The notes below the pieces were generated by a model, which worked only from the letters and a program-made list of their open reading frames with translations, had not been told where the DNA came from and did no database searches. Source: Modestobacter sp. VKM Ac-2985 (lineage in GTDB: Bacteria; Actinomycetota; Actinomycetes; Mycobacteriales; Geodermatophilaceae). Taken from it: a stretch of 64,000 bases of DNA. The stretch covers positions 1,855,882-1,919,881 of the forward strand of contig NZ_JAPVBI010000001.1 of assembly GCF_026967925.1 (NCBI RefSeq), in the 5' to 3' direction. Numbering within the stretch: position 1 is the stretch's first letter; every line of letters begins with the position of its first letter. This document shows, in pieces, positions 24,649-31,884 of the stretch. A program made the translations under genes and the position numbers.

Positions 24649-25506
24649 GTGTCCTCGTCCGTCCCCGCCCCCGCCACCTGGTTCGTCACCGGCACCTCGC
24701 GCGGCCTCGGCCTGGAGCTGGTGCGCCAGCTGCTGCAGCGCGGCGACAACGTCACCGCGACCACCCGGTCGATCGAGCGCCTCTCCGCCGCCCTCGGCGC
24801 CGTGGACACCACGCGCCTGCTCCCCGTGGAGCTCGACCTCACCGACGAGCGGGCGGTCGCCGACGCGGTCCGCCGCACGACCGAGCGCTTCGATGCACTC
24901 GACGTCGTGGTCAACAACGCCGGCTACGGCTTCCTCGCCGCCGTCGAGGAGGTCACCGATGCGGAGGCGCGGGAGATGTTCGACGTGCAGGTCTTCGGCG
25001 TCTGGAACGTGCTGCGGGCCGTGCTGCCGCTGTTCCGCGCCCGTCGCGGGGGCCACGTCGTCAACGTCTCGTCCATCCTCGGTCTGACGGCCTTCCCGGG
25101 CTGGGGCCTCTACTGCGCCGGCAAGTACGCCCTCGAGGGCCTGACCGAGTCCCTCGCTGCGGAGGTGGCCGAGGACGGCGTCCAGGTGCACCTCGTGGAG
25201 CCGGGCTACCTGCAGACCGACTTCCTGCGGCCCTCCTCGCTCGGCCTCCCCACCAGCCCGAGGGAGGGGTACGGCGCGATCCGGGAGATGACCGAGGCCC
25301 ACCTGGCGATGCCCGGCACCCAGCTGGGGGACCCGGCCAAGGCCGCTCGGGCGGTGATCACCGTCGTCACCTCCGGCGACGCGCCCCTGCACCAGCTCCT
25401 CGGGTCGGACTCCTACGCCCTCGCCCGCAGCAGGGTCGAGGCGCTGAGCGCCGACATCGAGGCCTCACGGGAGCTGGCGTACACGACCGACATCACGCCG
25501 GTGTGA
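24649..25506 (+). CDS. SDR family oxidoreductase, target of the divergent MmyB regulator
   Basis: A 285-residue classical short-chain dehydrogenase from GTG 24649, preceded by AGAAGGAGA. The open frame extends upstream to 24400, but that part overlaps the regulator and lacks family sequence. The cofactor loop is TGTSRGLG, NNAGYG marks strand 4, and catalytic residues are Ser in VNVSSILG with YCAGK. Arg after the Gly loop and TTRSIERL suggest NADP(H). The 199-bp divergent promoter region contains GCCGTTCCC twice, 15 bp apart (24501 and 24516), possible regulator half-sites. Confidence 0.87.
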   Translation: MSSSVPAPATWFVTGTSRGLGLELVRQLLQRGDNVTATTRSIERLSAALGAVDTTRLLPVELDLTDERAVADAVRRTTERFDALDVVVNNAGYGFLAAVEEVTDAEAREMFDVQVFGVWNVLRAVLPLFRARRGGHVVNVSSILGLTAFPGWGLYCAGKYALEGLTESLAAEVAEDGVQVHLVEPGYLQTDFLRPSSLGLPTSPREGYGAIREMTEAHLAMPGTQLGDPAKAARAVITVVTSGDAPLHQLLGSDSYALARSRVEALSADIEASRELAYTTDITPV

Positions 25507-25534
25507 CCGACCGCCGGCCCGCTGCGCCCGAGGG

Positions 25535-26305
25535 TCACCGGGATCGCTGCCGCCGGTCGGCCGCCACGAAGGCGACGGCCAGGGCCAGCGGGGCGGCGGC
25601 GGCGATGCCGGTCACGGCCAGGACGTCGGCGAGACCGGCCGTCGACCGGGCGGAGGAGGACAGCAGGGCCCAGCCCAGGCCGCACAGCGGCACGGTGACC
25701 AGCCCGGTGCCCAGGGCCAGTCGCACCCGGGCAGCACGACCGTCGTGCCGGGCGACGACCCCCGCGAGGACGGCGGGCACCGCGATGACGGCACAGCGCG
25801 CGACGACGTCACCCGGTCCCTCGACGCCGGCGAAGGAGGCGAGCGACACGGTGGCGGCCAGCGAGACGACGGCGGCGCCGCCCAGCAGTACCCACCAGGT
25901 CTGGACGGCGCTGGCCGAGCGCAGCGTCTCCGCCGGCCGCGTCAGCCGGCCGGCGGCCCAGACGCACAGTGCGGTGCCGAGCAGCAGGAAGGTGACCAGC
26001 GACTGCGGGACGTCGGTGACCGACCCACCGGCCCGGCTGGGCAGCTCCCACTGCTGCCGGCCCAGCAGGGCGAGGAGGACGGTCAGCGCCGCCCCGACCG
26101 CGACCAGCCAGGCCGGGTGCAGCGGGCGCGCCGTGGTCTCCGCGGCGGTCCGGGCGTCGAGCGCCTCAGCGCGGCGGAGCAGGTCGGCGAACACCGCGTT
26201 CTCCGGCTCGGTCGCCGCCGGCCGGCCGCTGGCGGCTGTGACCCCGAGGGGCTCGACGGCGTTGCCGGTCACCAGGTGCAGCCGGGGCGAGGCGTCCTGA
26301 GTCAC
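25535..26305 (-). CDS. Hypothetical multi-pass membrane protein
   Basis: A 256-residue protein from GTG 26305. The first 60 residues are soluble and helical (FADLLRRAEALDARTAAE), followed by about six hydrophobic segments in three pairs, beginning PAWLVAVGAALTVLLALLG and ending GIAAAAPLALAVAFVAADRRQR. No charged residue sits in a helix and no transporter motif is visible. I do not recognise the family. The 143 bp upstream, to the phosphatase stop, show nothing identifiable. Confidence 0.65.
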   Translation of the reverse strand: MTQDASPRLHLVTGNAVEPLGVTAASGRPAATEPENAVFADLLRRAEALDARTAAETTARPLHPAWLVAVGAALTVLLALLGRQQWELPSRAGGSVTDVPQSLVTFLLLGTALCVWAAGRLTRPAETLRSASAVQTWWVLLGGAAVVSLAATVSLASFAGVEGPGDVVARCAVIAVPAVLAGVVARHDGRAARVRLALGTGLVTVPLCGLGWALLSSSARSTAGLADVLAVTGIAAAAPLALAVAFVAADRRQRSR

Positions 26306-26448
26306 CCGCCCAGCGTCACACCCGGTGACCGACTCGGCCAGGTGAGTCGATGTGCTTCAGCCGACCGGGCGACAACTGGGCCGCCCGGTGCCGGCGGTGG
26401 CGCCTCCCGGACCGGCGCGTTCACCCGACCGGTGGCTCCGCGTGACGC

Positions 26449-26943
26449 TCAGTCGCTGCCCGGGACCGCGAAGGCGGACAGCCGCGCGGCGCCGGGGCTC
26501 ACGTCGGAGAACGGCGTGCTCAGGTCGAGGACGGCCACCCCACCGGCCGGGAACCCACTCGCCGAGCCGCGCCGGGCGGCGTCGTCCCCCTGGCCGTCGT
26601 CGAGGAGTGCAACGAGCACGCTGATCGAGGGGTTGTGGCCGACGACGGCCAGCTGGTCCACCTCGTCGGGGGTCTCCCGCACCACCGCCAGCAGCGCCTC
26701 GACGGTGTTGTCCTGGACCCGCGGGTCCAGGACGGGCGTCACCCCGCCGGCCCGCTCCCAGGTCTGCACCGTCCGGCGGGCGGGGGAGACCAGCGCCTGC
26801 GCCGGTGCGAGGCCGTGGTCGGCGAGCCAGGCGCCGATCGCGGTGGCCCGCTGGGCTCCGGTGGCGGTCAGGGGGCGGTCGGCGTCGACGGCGGCGGAGC
26901 CCGCCTCGGCGTGGCGGACGAGCACGAGGCGGCGGGTCGGCAC
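26449..26943 (-). CDS. SixA-like histidine phosphatase
   Basis: A 164-residue histidine phosphatase superfamily protein. The catalytic RHA(E) motif is near residue 10 (RLVLVRHAEAGS), with SPARRTVQTWE near residue 55 supplying the second Arg and VVGHNPSISVLVAL near residue 100 the second His. Small single-domain members like this are grouped with SixA, a phosphohistidine phosphatase, although many dephosphorylate small molecules instead. It is divergent from arfB with a 68-bp gap. Confidence 0.85.
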   Translation of the reverse strand: MPTRRLVLVRHAEAGSAAVDADRPLTATGAQRATAIGAWLADHGLAPAQALVSPARRTVQTWERAGGVTPVLDPRVQDNTVEALLAVVRETPDEVDQLAVVGHNPSISVLVALLDDGQGDDAARRGSASGFPAGGVAVLDLSTPFSDVSPGAARLSAFAVPGSD

Positions 26944-27011
26944 CGCCCGAGTCTGGCACCGCAGCGGGAACTCGGTCGTGGCGCCGGCCGCCGTCCGGGA
27001 GACTGTGCGAC

Positions 27012-27449
27012 GTGCCTGGAGACGACGCGTTCGGCGACCTGCCGGTGAGCGACCGTCTGGTCGTCCCGGCCGGGGCGCTGTCGTGGCGGTTCTCCCGGTC
27101 GTCGGGGCCCGGTGGGCAGGGGGTGAACACCGCCGACTCCCGGGTGGAGCTGGCCGTCTCGCCGCTGCAGCTGCCCGGGCTCACCGAGACCCAGCGCCGG
27201 CGGCTGGTCGAGCGGCTCGGTGACCGGATGGTCGACGGCGTGCTGACCATCGCCGCCAGCGAGCACCGGCAGCAGTTGCGCAACCGCGAGGCCGCCCGGG
27301 CGAGGCTGGCCGCGCTGCTCCGCGGGGCGATCGCACCCCCGCCCGCGGCCCGGCGGAAGACCAAGCCGACCCGCGGCTCCAAGGAGCGGCGGATCACCGC
27401 GAAGAAGCAGCGCGGGGAGACGAAGCGGCTGCGCGGCCGGTGGGACTGA
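27012..27449 (+). CDS. arfB: Alternative ribosome-rescue peptidyl-tRNA hydrolase ArfB
   Basis: A 145-residue release-factor-like hydrolase that frees peptides from ribosomes stalled on truncated mRNA. The catalytic GGQ is at residues 34-36 in SSGPGGQGVN. The C-terminal tail is strongly basic (RRKTKPTRGSKERRITAKKQ), as needed to enter the empty mRNA channel, and distinguishes it from class I release factors. GTG 27012 is chosen because the upstream extension overlaps the phosphatase and lacks the family start. Confidence 0.9.
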   Translation: MPGDDAFGDLPVSDRLVVPAGALSWRFSRSSGPGGQGVNTADSRVELAVSPLQLPGLTETQRRRLVERLGDRMVDGVLTIAASEHRQQLRNREAARARLAALLRGAIAPPPAARRKTKPTRGSKERRITAKKQRGETKRLRGRWD

Positions 27450-27487
27450 GCAGCACCGCCCCGCTGTCGAAGGTGTAGGACCGGCGC

Positions 27488-27865
27488 ATGCGCATCGACC
27501 GGATCGACCACCTGGTGCTGACCGTGGCCGACCTCGACCGGACCCTCGCCTTCTACACGCAGGTGCTCGGCATGACGGCGGAGACGTTCGGGGAGGGGCG
27601 GACGGCGCTGCGGTTCGGCCGGCAGAAGATCAACCTGCACGTCCGCGGCGCCGAGTTCGAGCCCCGGGCCGCGCAGGCCGGCACCGGCACGGCCGACTTC
27701 TGCCTGGTCACCGAGGACCCGCTGGACCAGGTGTGCGAGGAGCTCGCCGCCCACGGCGTGCCCGTCGAGGTGGGCCCGGTGACCAAGCAGGGGGCGCTGG
27801 GTGGGATGCGCAGCGTGTACGTGCGGGACCCGGACGCCAACCTGGTGGAGATCTCCAGCTACTGA
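27488..27865 (+). CDS. VOC/glyoxalase family protein
   Basis: A 125-residue single-module vicinal-oxygen-chelate protein: IDHLVLTVADLDRTLAFYTQVLGM opens the first repeat, LHVRGAEFEPRA follows, and YVRDPDANLVEISSY closes the second. It resembles the GLOD5-like subgroup. Metal-ligand positions are His in IDHL, His in NLHV and Glu in VEIS. The substrate is unknown; a glyoxalase or antibiotic-binding role is possible. Its 3' end overlaps the convergent neighbour by 7 bp. Confidence 0.85.
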   Translation: MRIDRIDHLVLTVADLDRTLAFYTQVLGMTAETFGEGRTALRFGRQKINLHVRGAEFEPRAAQAGTGTADFCLVTEDPLDQVCEELAAHGVPVEVGPVTKQGALGGMRSVYVRDPDANLVEISSY

Positions 27866-28320
27866 GCGCCCGGGGCGGCGGCCTGATCGGCGGGGCCGGC
27901 CAGCCGGTCCCGCAGCCAGGCGTCCTGGTAGTCGGGAACGGCGAGCTCGAGGCGGCCCTCGGGGGTCCGGACGGTCAGCACCCGGGACCTCACCGCCTGC
28001 ATGCGCCACACCTCGCGGGCCTTCGGACGGCGGGACCCGGGATCGACGCCGAGCACCGGGACCGCACGGGCCGAGCGGTCACCTCGGAACCTGCGACGCA
28101 GCACCAGCTCGCCCCGCCGCGGCGTCGCGAGGTAGCTCCGCCAGTTCCGGGACAGCGACGGGCCCCAGCCGTCCGTGGCGCGCGCGGACAGCTCCGTGTG
28201 GCCCTCGCGCATCCGGCGCCGCAGCCGCTGGTGGCGCAGCCGCCGGCCGAACAGCCCACCCACCCCGGCACCGACCGCCGGGATCAGCAGGGTCAGGGCC
28301 TCGCCGCCGTCCTCGAACAC
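27859..28320 (-). CDS. Hypothetical protein, DUF2550-like
   Basis: A 153-residue protein with one N-terminal hydrophobic stretch (LTLLIPAVGAGVGGLFG) followed by a very basic RRLRHQRLRRRMREG linker. The later part (WGPSLSRNWRSYLATPRRG, LVLRRRFRG, VLTVRTPEGRLELAVPDYQDAW) has the look of a small PH-like beta barrel similar to actinobacterial DUF2550 proteins. That similarity is by eye only. It probably sits at the membrane facing the cytoplasm. Confidence 0.6.
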   Translation of the reverse strand: MFEDGGEALTLLIPAVGAGVGGLFGRRLRHQRLRRRMREGHTELSARATDGWGPSLSRNWRSYLATPRRGELVLRRRFRGDRSARAVPVLGVDPGSRRPKAREVWRMQAVRSRVLTVRTPEGRLELAVPDYQDAWLRDRLAGPADQAAAPGAQ

Positions 28321-28362
28321 CGGCTCAGACTGGCACGGATCGCCGGGACGGACGGGGAGAGC

Positions 28363-28512
28363 TCAGCGCCGTCGGGCGACCCGGGTGCCGACGAGCACGC
28401 CCATCAGCGTCCAGAACGACCCCACGCCGACGCCGGCGAGCACCACCCAGAACGGCACCCGCATCTCGTCCGTCGCCACCTGCACCAGTCGCTGCTCCGT
28501 CTGCTCGTCCAC
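28363..28512 (-). CDS. Small single-pass membrane protein (49 residues)
   Basis: From GTG 28512 this frame gives a short acidic/polar head (VDEQTEQRLVQVATDEMRV), one transmembrane helix (PFWVVLAGVGVGSFWTLMGV) and a basic GTRVARRRR-like tail, the positive-inside pattern of a real membrane peptide. It fits cleanly between two same-strand genes. No good ribosome-binding site is visible, so confidence is limited. No family recognised. Confidence 0.5.
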   Translation of the reverse strand: MDEQTEQRLVQVATDEMRVPFWVVLAGVGVGSFWTLMGVLVGTRVARRR

Positions 28513-28578
28513 GGCAGCCAGCCTGCCCCGCGGGCACGCCGTGCACCAGACGCCCGGCGCCCGGCTCCCGGCGCGGCG

Positions 28579-29013
28579 TCAGTCCGGCCCCGGCTCGCCC
28601 ACCACGTGCTCGACCGGCAGGTCGAAGGACCGCGACACCCGGCTCGGCAGGTCGGCCCGAAGCCAGCGGGAGACGTTGCGGCTCAGGGTCGACACCACGA
28701 TCTCGTCGGCGCTGAACCGGCGCAGCGCCAGGCGCACGGCCTGCAGCGGATCGGCGTCGCCCACCTCGCCGTCCGCGGCTGCCCCGAGTCCGCGGATCTG
28801 CACCAGTGCGTCGGTCAGGCGCTGGGTGGCCAGGGCGCGCGCGGGGTCGGCCGGCGCGTCGTCCTCGGTGCTCGCGCGTTGCTGGTGGGCGACCGGCGTG
28901 GCGGGGACGACGACGTAGAAGACGTGCTCCCGCACGGCCATCCGTTGCTGGATGGCCTCGAGCAGGCGGGGCCCACCGAGGGTCTGGTTGGCCAGGACCA
29001 GGCACCGTCGCAT
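28579..29013 (-). CDS. Hypothetical protein with universal-stress-like fold
   Basis: About 144 residues from ATG 29013, preceded by GGTGGAGAGACG; the open frame extends upstream but without coding character. MRRCLVLANQTLGGPRLLEA and FYVVVPATPV resemble the first two strands of a USP/HUP fold, and ALRRFSADEIVVSTLSRNVSRWLRADLPSRVSRSFDLPVEHV matches the typical last half of such proteins, where an ATP loop would be. The usual GxxGxxxxGS loop is replaced by STLSRNVSRWL. CCTACCGTCG on the complement (29052-29061) could hold its -10. It is divergent from the nitrate reductase gene. Confidence 0.7.
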   Translation of the reverse strand: MRRCLVLANQTLGGPRLLEAIQQRMAVREHVFYVVVPATPVAHQQRASTEDDAPADPARALATQRLTDALVQIRGLGAAADGEVGDADPLQAVRLALRRFSADEIVVSTLSRNVSRWLRADLPSRVSRSFDLPVEHVVGEPGPD

Positions 29014-29111
29014 CGTCTCTCCACCCGCCTGTCGATCGGGACCGCGTCGCTCGACGGTAGGACGTCCCCCGTCACGGAGGCGACCCCAGCCGTCACAGCA
29101 GGGGGACGCGC

Positions 29112-29167
29112 CGAGTGACGGCACAGCGGGCTTCCCGGAGCGCGGAAGCCCGCTCAGCTGTCACTCG
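29112..29167. repeat. Imperfect palindromic element upstream of the nitrate reductase
   Basis: A perfect inner stem AGCGGGCTTCC (29125-29135) and GGAAGCCCGCT (29144-29154) around an 8-nt loop is flanked by matching ends CGAGTGAC (29112-29119) and GTCACTCG (29160-29167), with three mismatched pairs between. It lies 35 bp before the chosen start of the nitrate reductase gene, so it would form in the leader RNA if transcription starts upstream. It shares terminal CGAGTGA/TCACTCG with the element at 22566-22633. Confidence 0.6.
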
Positions 29168-29202
29168 CCGGACGACGGCTGCGCGTGTGCCGCGGAGGAA
29201 CG

Positions 29203-31884
29203 GTGCACCGTCCCGGGTGCGCCGGTGTGAGGGCGACGGAACGCGAGCTTGACCTGAGCGCCCTCACCGGGAAACCGGGCCCCCGCACGCTCGCAGATGT
29301 GTCCGCCGCCGTCTCGTTGCCCACCCCCGGCCGGGGTCCAGGCGGGGGCACGCGCACCACGGAGACCCACTGCCCGTACTGCTCGCTGCAGTGCGGCGTC
29401 ACGATGACCGCCGGCGACCGCCCGGCCACCCTGGTGCCCGCCGACTTCCCGACCAACCGCGGCGGGCTGTGCTCCAAGGGCTGGTCGGCCCCCGAGCTGC
29501 TCGACCACCCCGAACGGCTCACCCGGCCGCTGGTCCGCGCCGACGCCACCGACCGGACCAGCCCGCTGGTCGAGACCAGCTGGGAGGTCGCCCTCGACCG
29601 GGTCGTCACGGCGATCCAGGCGACGCAGCGCGACCACGGGCTGGACGCGGTCGGCTGCTTCGGTGGCGGCGGGCTGACCAACGAGCAGGCCTACCAGTTC
29701 GGCAAGTTCGCCCGGGTGGCGCTGCGCACCAGCGCGATCGACTACAACGGCCGGTTCTGCATGTCCTCGGCGGCCGGGGCGGCGATCCGGGCGTTCGGGC
29801 TGGACCGAGGCCTGCCGTTCCCGCTGGCCGACATCGCCGAGGCCGACGTCGTCGTGCTGGTCGGCAGCAACCCGGCCGACACGATGCCCCCGGCGATGCA
29901 GTGGTTCGACGCCGGCCGGGAGCGCGGCGCCGAGCACATCGTCGTCGACCCGCGGCGCACCAACACCGCCCGCAACGCCACCCTCCACCTGCAGCCGCTG
30001 CCGGCCACCGACCTCGCCCTGGCCAACGGGCTGCTGCACATCGCGCTGGCCGAGGGCCTGGTCGACGAGGCCTACGTCGCCGCGCGCACCACCGGCTTCG
30101 ACGACGTCCGGGCCGGGGCCGCCGGGTACTGGCCCGACCGGGTGGAGCGGCTCACCGGGGTGCCGGTCGAGCAGCAGCGCCGCACCGTGTTCGCCCTCGC
30201 CCGGGGACGGCGGTCGATCATCCTCACCGCCCGGGGCGCCGAGCAGCACCGCAGCGGCGTCGACACCACCCAGGCCTGGATCAACCTGGCGCTGGCCCTC
30301 GGCCTGCCCGGCCGCGAGGGCAGCGGCTGGGGCACCGTCACCGGGCAGGGCAACGGGCAGGGCGGGCGGGAGCACGGCCAGAAGGCCGACCAGCTGCCCG
30401 GCTACCGGAAGATCACCGACCCCGCGGCCCGCCAGCACGTCGCCGCCGTCTGGGGCGTCGACCCCGACGACCTGCCCGGCCCCGGCCGCAGCGCCTTCGA
30501 GCTGCTCGACGCCCTCGGCACCGAGGGCGGGGTCCGCACCCTGCTGGTGATGGCCTCCAACGTCGCCGTCTCCGCCCCGGACGCCCGCCGGGTGATCAGC
30601 CGGCTGCGCGACCTGGACTTCCTCGTCGTCAGCGACTTCTTCCTCTCCGAGACCGCCGAGCTCGCCGACGTGGTGCTGCCCAGCGCCATGTGGGCGGAGG
30701 AGGAGGGGACGATGACGAACCTGGAGGGCCGGGTGATCCGCCGCCGCAAGGCGATGGACCCGCCCACCGGCGTCCGGGACGACCTGCAGCTGCTCGCCGA
30801 GCTGGCCGGCCGGCTGGGCGTCGCCGGGTTCAGCGGGGACGCCGAGACCGTCTTCACCGAGCTCGGCCGGGCCAGCGCCGGCGGCCCGGCCGACTACTCC
30901 GGGATCACCTACCGCCGGATCGACGACGAGCAGGGCCTCTTCTGGCCCGTCCCGCACGCCGACCACCCCGGCACCCCGCGGCTGTTCGCCGACCGGTTCG
31001 CCACCCCCGACGGGCGGGCCCGGTTCTGGCGGGTGGAGCAGGTCGACGCCCACGAGCGCCCCGACGCCGAGTACCCCTACGTGCTCACCACCGGCCGGGT
31101 GCTCGCCCAGTACCAGTCCGGCACCCAGACCCGCCGCTCCCGCAGCCTGCAGCTGGTCGCGCCCACGCCGCGGGCGGAGATCCACCCCGACCTGGCCCGC
31201 AGCCTCGGCATCGCCCAGGACGACGTCGTCGAGCTCGCCACCCGGCGCGGCCGGGCCCGCTTCCACGCGCTGATCACCGACGCGATCCGTCCGGACGTCG
31301 TCTTCGCCCCCTTCCACTGGGGCGGCGGCTCCAGCGCCAACGCGCTCACCGATCCGGCGCTGGACCCCACCAGCCGGATGCCGGCCTTCAAGGCCTGTGC
31401 GGTCGCCGTCTCCCGCGTCGGCGAACCCGCGGAGCGCCTCCCGCCACCGGCACCGGCCACCCAACCGCAGCCCGGCCCGCACGCCGCACCGACGGCCCAC
31501 ACCCCGCACGCCCCATCCCGGAGGAGGACCACCAGCGTGAAGAGCACCCCGCGCTTCCTGCACGGCGTCTACCCGATCACCGGCGAGGGGCTGGGCAAAC
31601 CCGGCCCGCTGGACCCCGCCCTGCGCTACCAGGTGCCGGAGGGCAAGAGCGCCCAGGCGCTCTACTTCCGCGGCGGCAACTCCACCGAGGAGCTCGTCTA
31701 CGTGCTGCTGGTGCGCGACGGGCAGCCGATGCGCTGGTTCCCGATCGGTGCCAAGGGCGACTGCCACGTGCCGCTGCGGGTGGTGGAGGACCTCGACGGC
31801 GGCACCGTCGTCGAGCTGCACGCCGCCGCCCCGGTCGGTGTCGCCGGTGAGCTGGTCCTCGACCTCGGTCTGGTGGAGGTCTGA
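29203..31884 (+). CDS. nasC: Assimilatory nitrate reductase catalytic subunit with extra C-terminal domain
   Basis: A cytoplasmic molybdopterin oxidoreductase reducing nitrate to nitrite, about 893 residues. The [4Fe-4S] site is HCPYCSLQCGV followed by GGLCSKGW. FCMSSAAGAAIRAFGLDRG, VGSNPADTMPPAMQW and TGQGNGQGGREHG are typical of NasC/NarB proteins. After a Pro/Ala linker (about residues 745-778) comes a fused domain of about 115 residues, FLHGVYPITGEGLGKPGPL to the end, that I do not recognise. The start is uncertain: GTG 29203 follows GGAGG closely, and GTG 29227 or 29299 are alternatives. The stop overlaps nirB as TGATG. No twin-arginine signal is visible, supporting assimilation rather than respiration. 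Confidence 0.85.
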   Translation: MHRPGCAGVRATERELDLSALTGKPGPRTLADVSAAVSLPTPGRGPGGGTRTTETHCPYCSLQCGVTMTAGDRPATLVPADFPTNRGGLCSKGWSAPELLDHPERLTRPLVRADATDRTSPLVETSWEVALDRVVTAIQATQRDHGLDAVGCFGGGGLTNEQAYQFGKFARVALRTSAIDYNGRFCMSSAAGAAIRAFGLDRGLPFPLADIAEADVVVLVGSNPADTMPPAMQWFDAGRERGAEHIVVDPRRTNTARNATLHLQPLPATDLALANGLLHIALAEGLVDEAYVAARTTGFDDVRAGAAGYWPDRVERLTGVPVEQQRRTVFALARGRRSIILTARGAEQHRSGVDTTQAWINLALALGLPGREGSGWGTVTGQGNGQGGREHGQKADQLPGYRKITDPAARQHVAAVWGVDPDDLPGPGRSAFELLDALGTEGGVRTLLVMASNVAVSAPDARRVISRLRDLDFLVVSDFFLSETAELADVVLPSAMWAEEEGTMTNLEGRVIRRRKAMDPPTGVRDDLQLLAELAGRLGVAGFSGDAETVFTELGRASAGGPADYSGITYRRIDDEQGLFWPVPHADHPGTPRLFADRFATPDGRARFWRVEQVDAHERPDAEYPYVLTTGRVLAQYQSGTQTRRSRSLQLVAPTPRAEIHPDLARSLGIAQDDVVELATRRGRARFHALITDAIRPDVVFAPFHWGGGSSANALTDPALDPTSRMPAFKACAVAVSRVGEPAERLPPPAPATQPQPGPHAAPTAHTPHAPSRRRTTSVKSTPRFLHGVYPITGEGLGKPGPLDPALRYQVPEGKSAQALYFRGGNSTEELVYVLLVRDGQPMRWFPIGAKGDCHVPLRVVEDLDGGTVVELHAAAPVGVAGELVLDLGLVEV
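31520..31539 (+). promoter_or_regulatory. Internal ribosome-binding site and GTG inside the nitrate reductase gene
   Basis: GGAGGAGG (31520-31527) lies 9 nt before an in-frame GTG (31537-31539), exactly at the junction between the Pro-rich linker and the fused C-terminal domain. Translation from here would yield a separate 115-residue protein. No stop codon separates the two parts. Confidence 0.55.

Noticed and set aside
29071..29119. GTCAC/GTGAC repeats before the nitrate reductase as GlnR boxes
   Set aside because: Spacings of 21 and 23 bp do not keep the 11-nt register and there is no GAAAC partner; two copies belong to the palindromic element.
29161..31821. Minus-strand 886-codon frame opposite the nitrate reductase
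   Set aside because: No motif, and the plus strand carries complete iron-sulfur and molybdopterin signatures.
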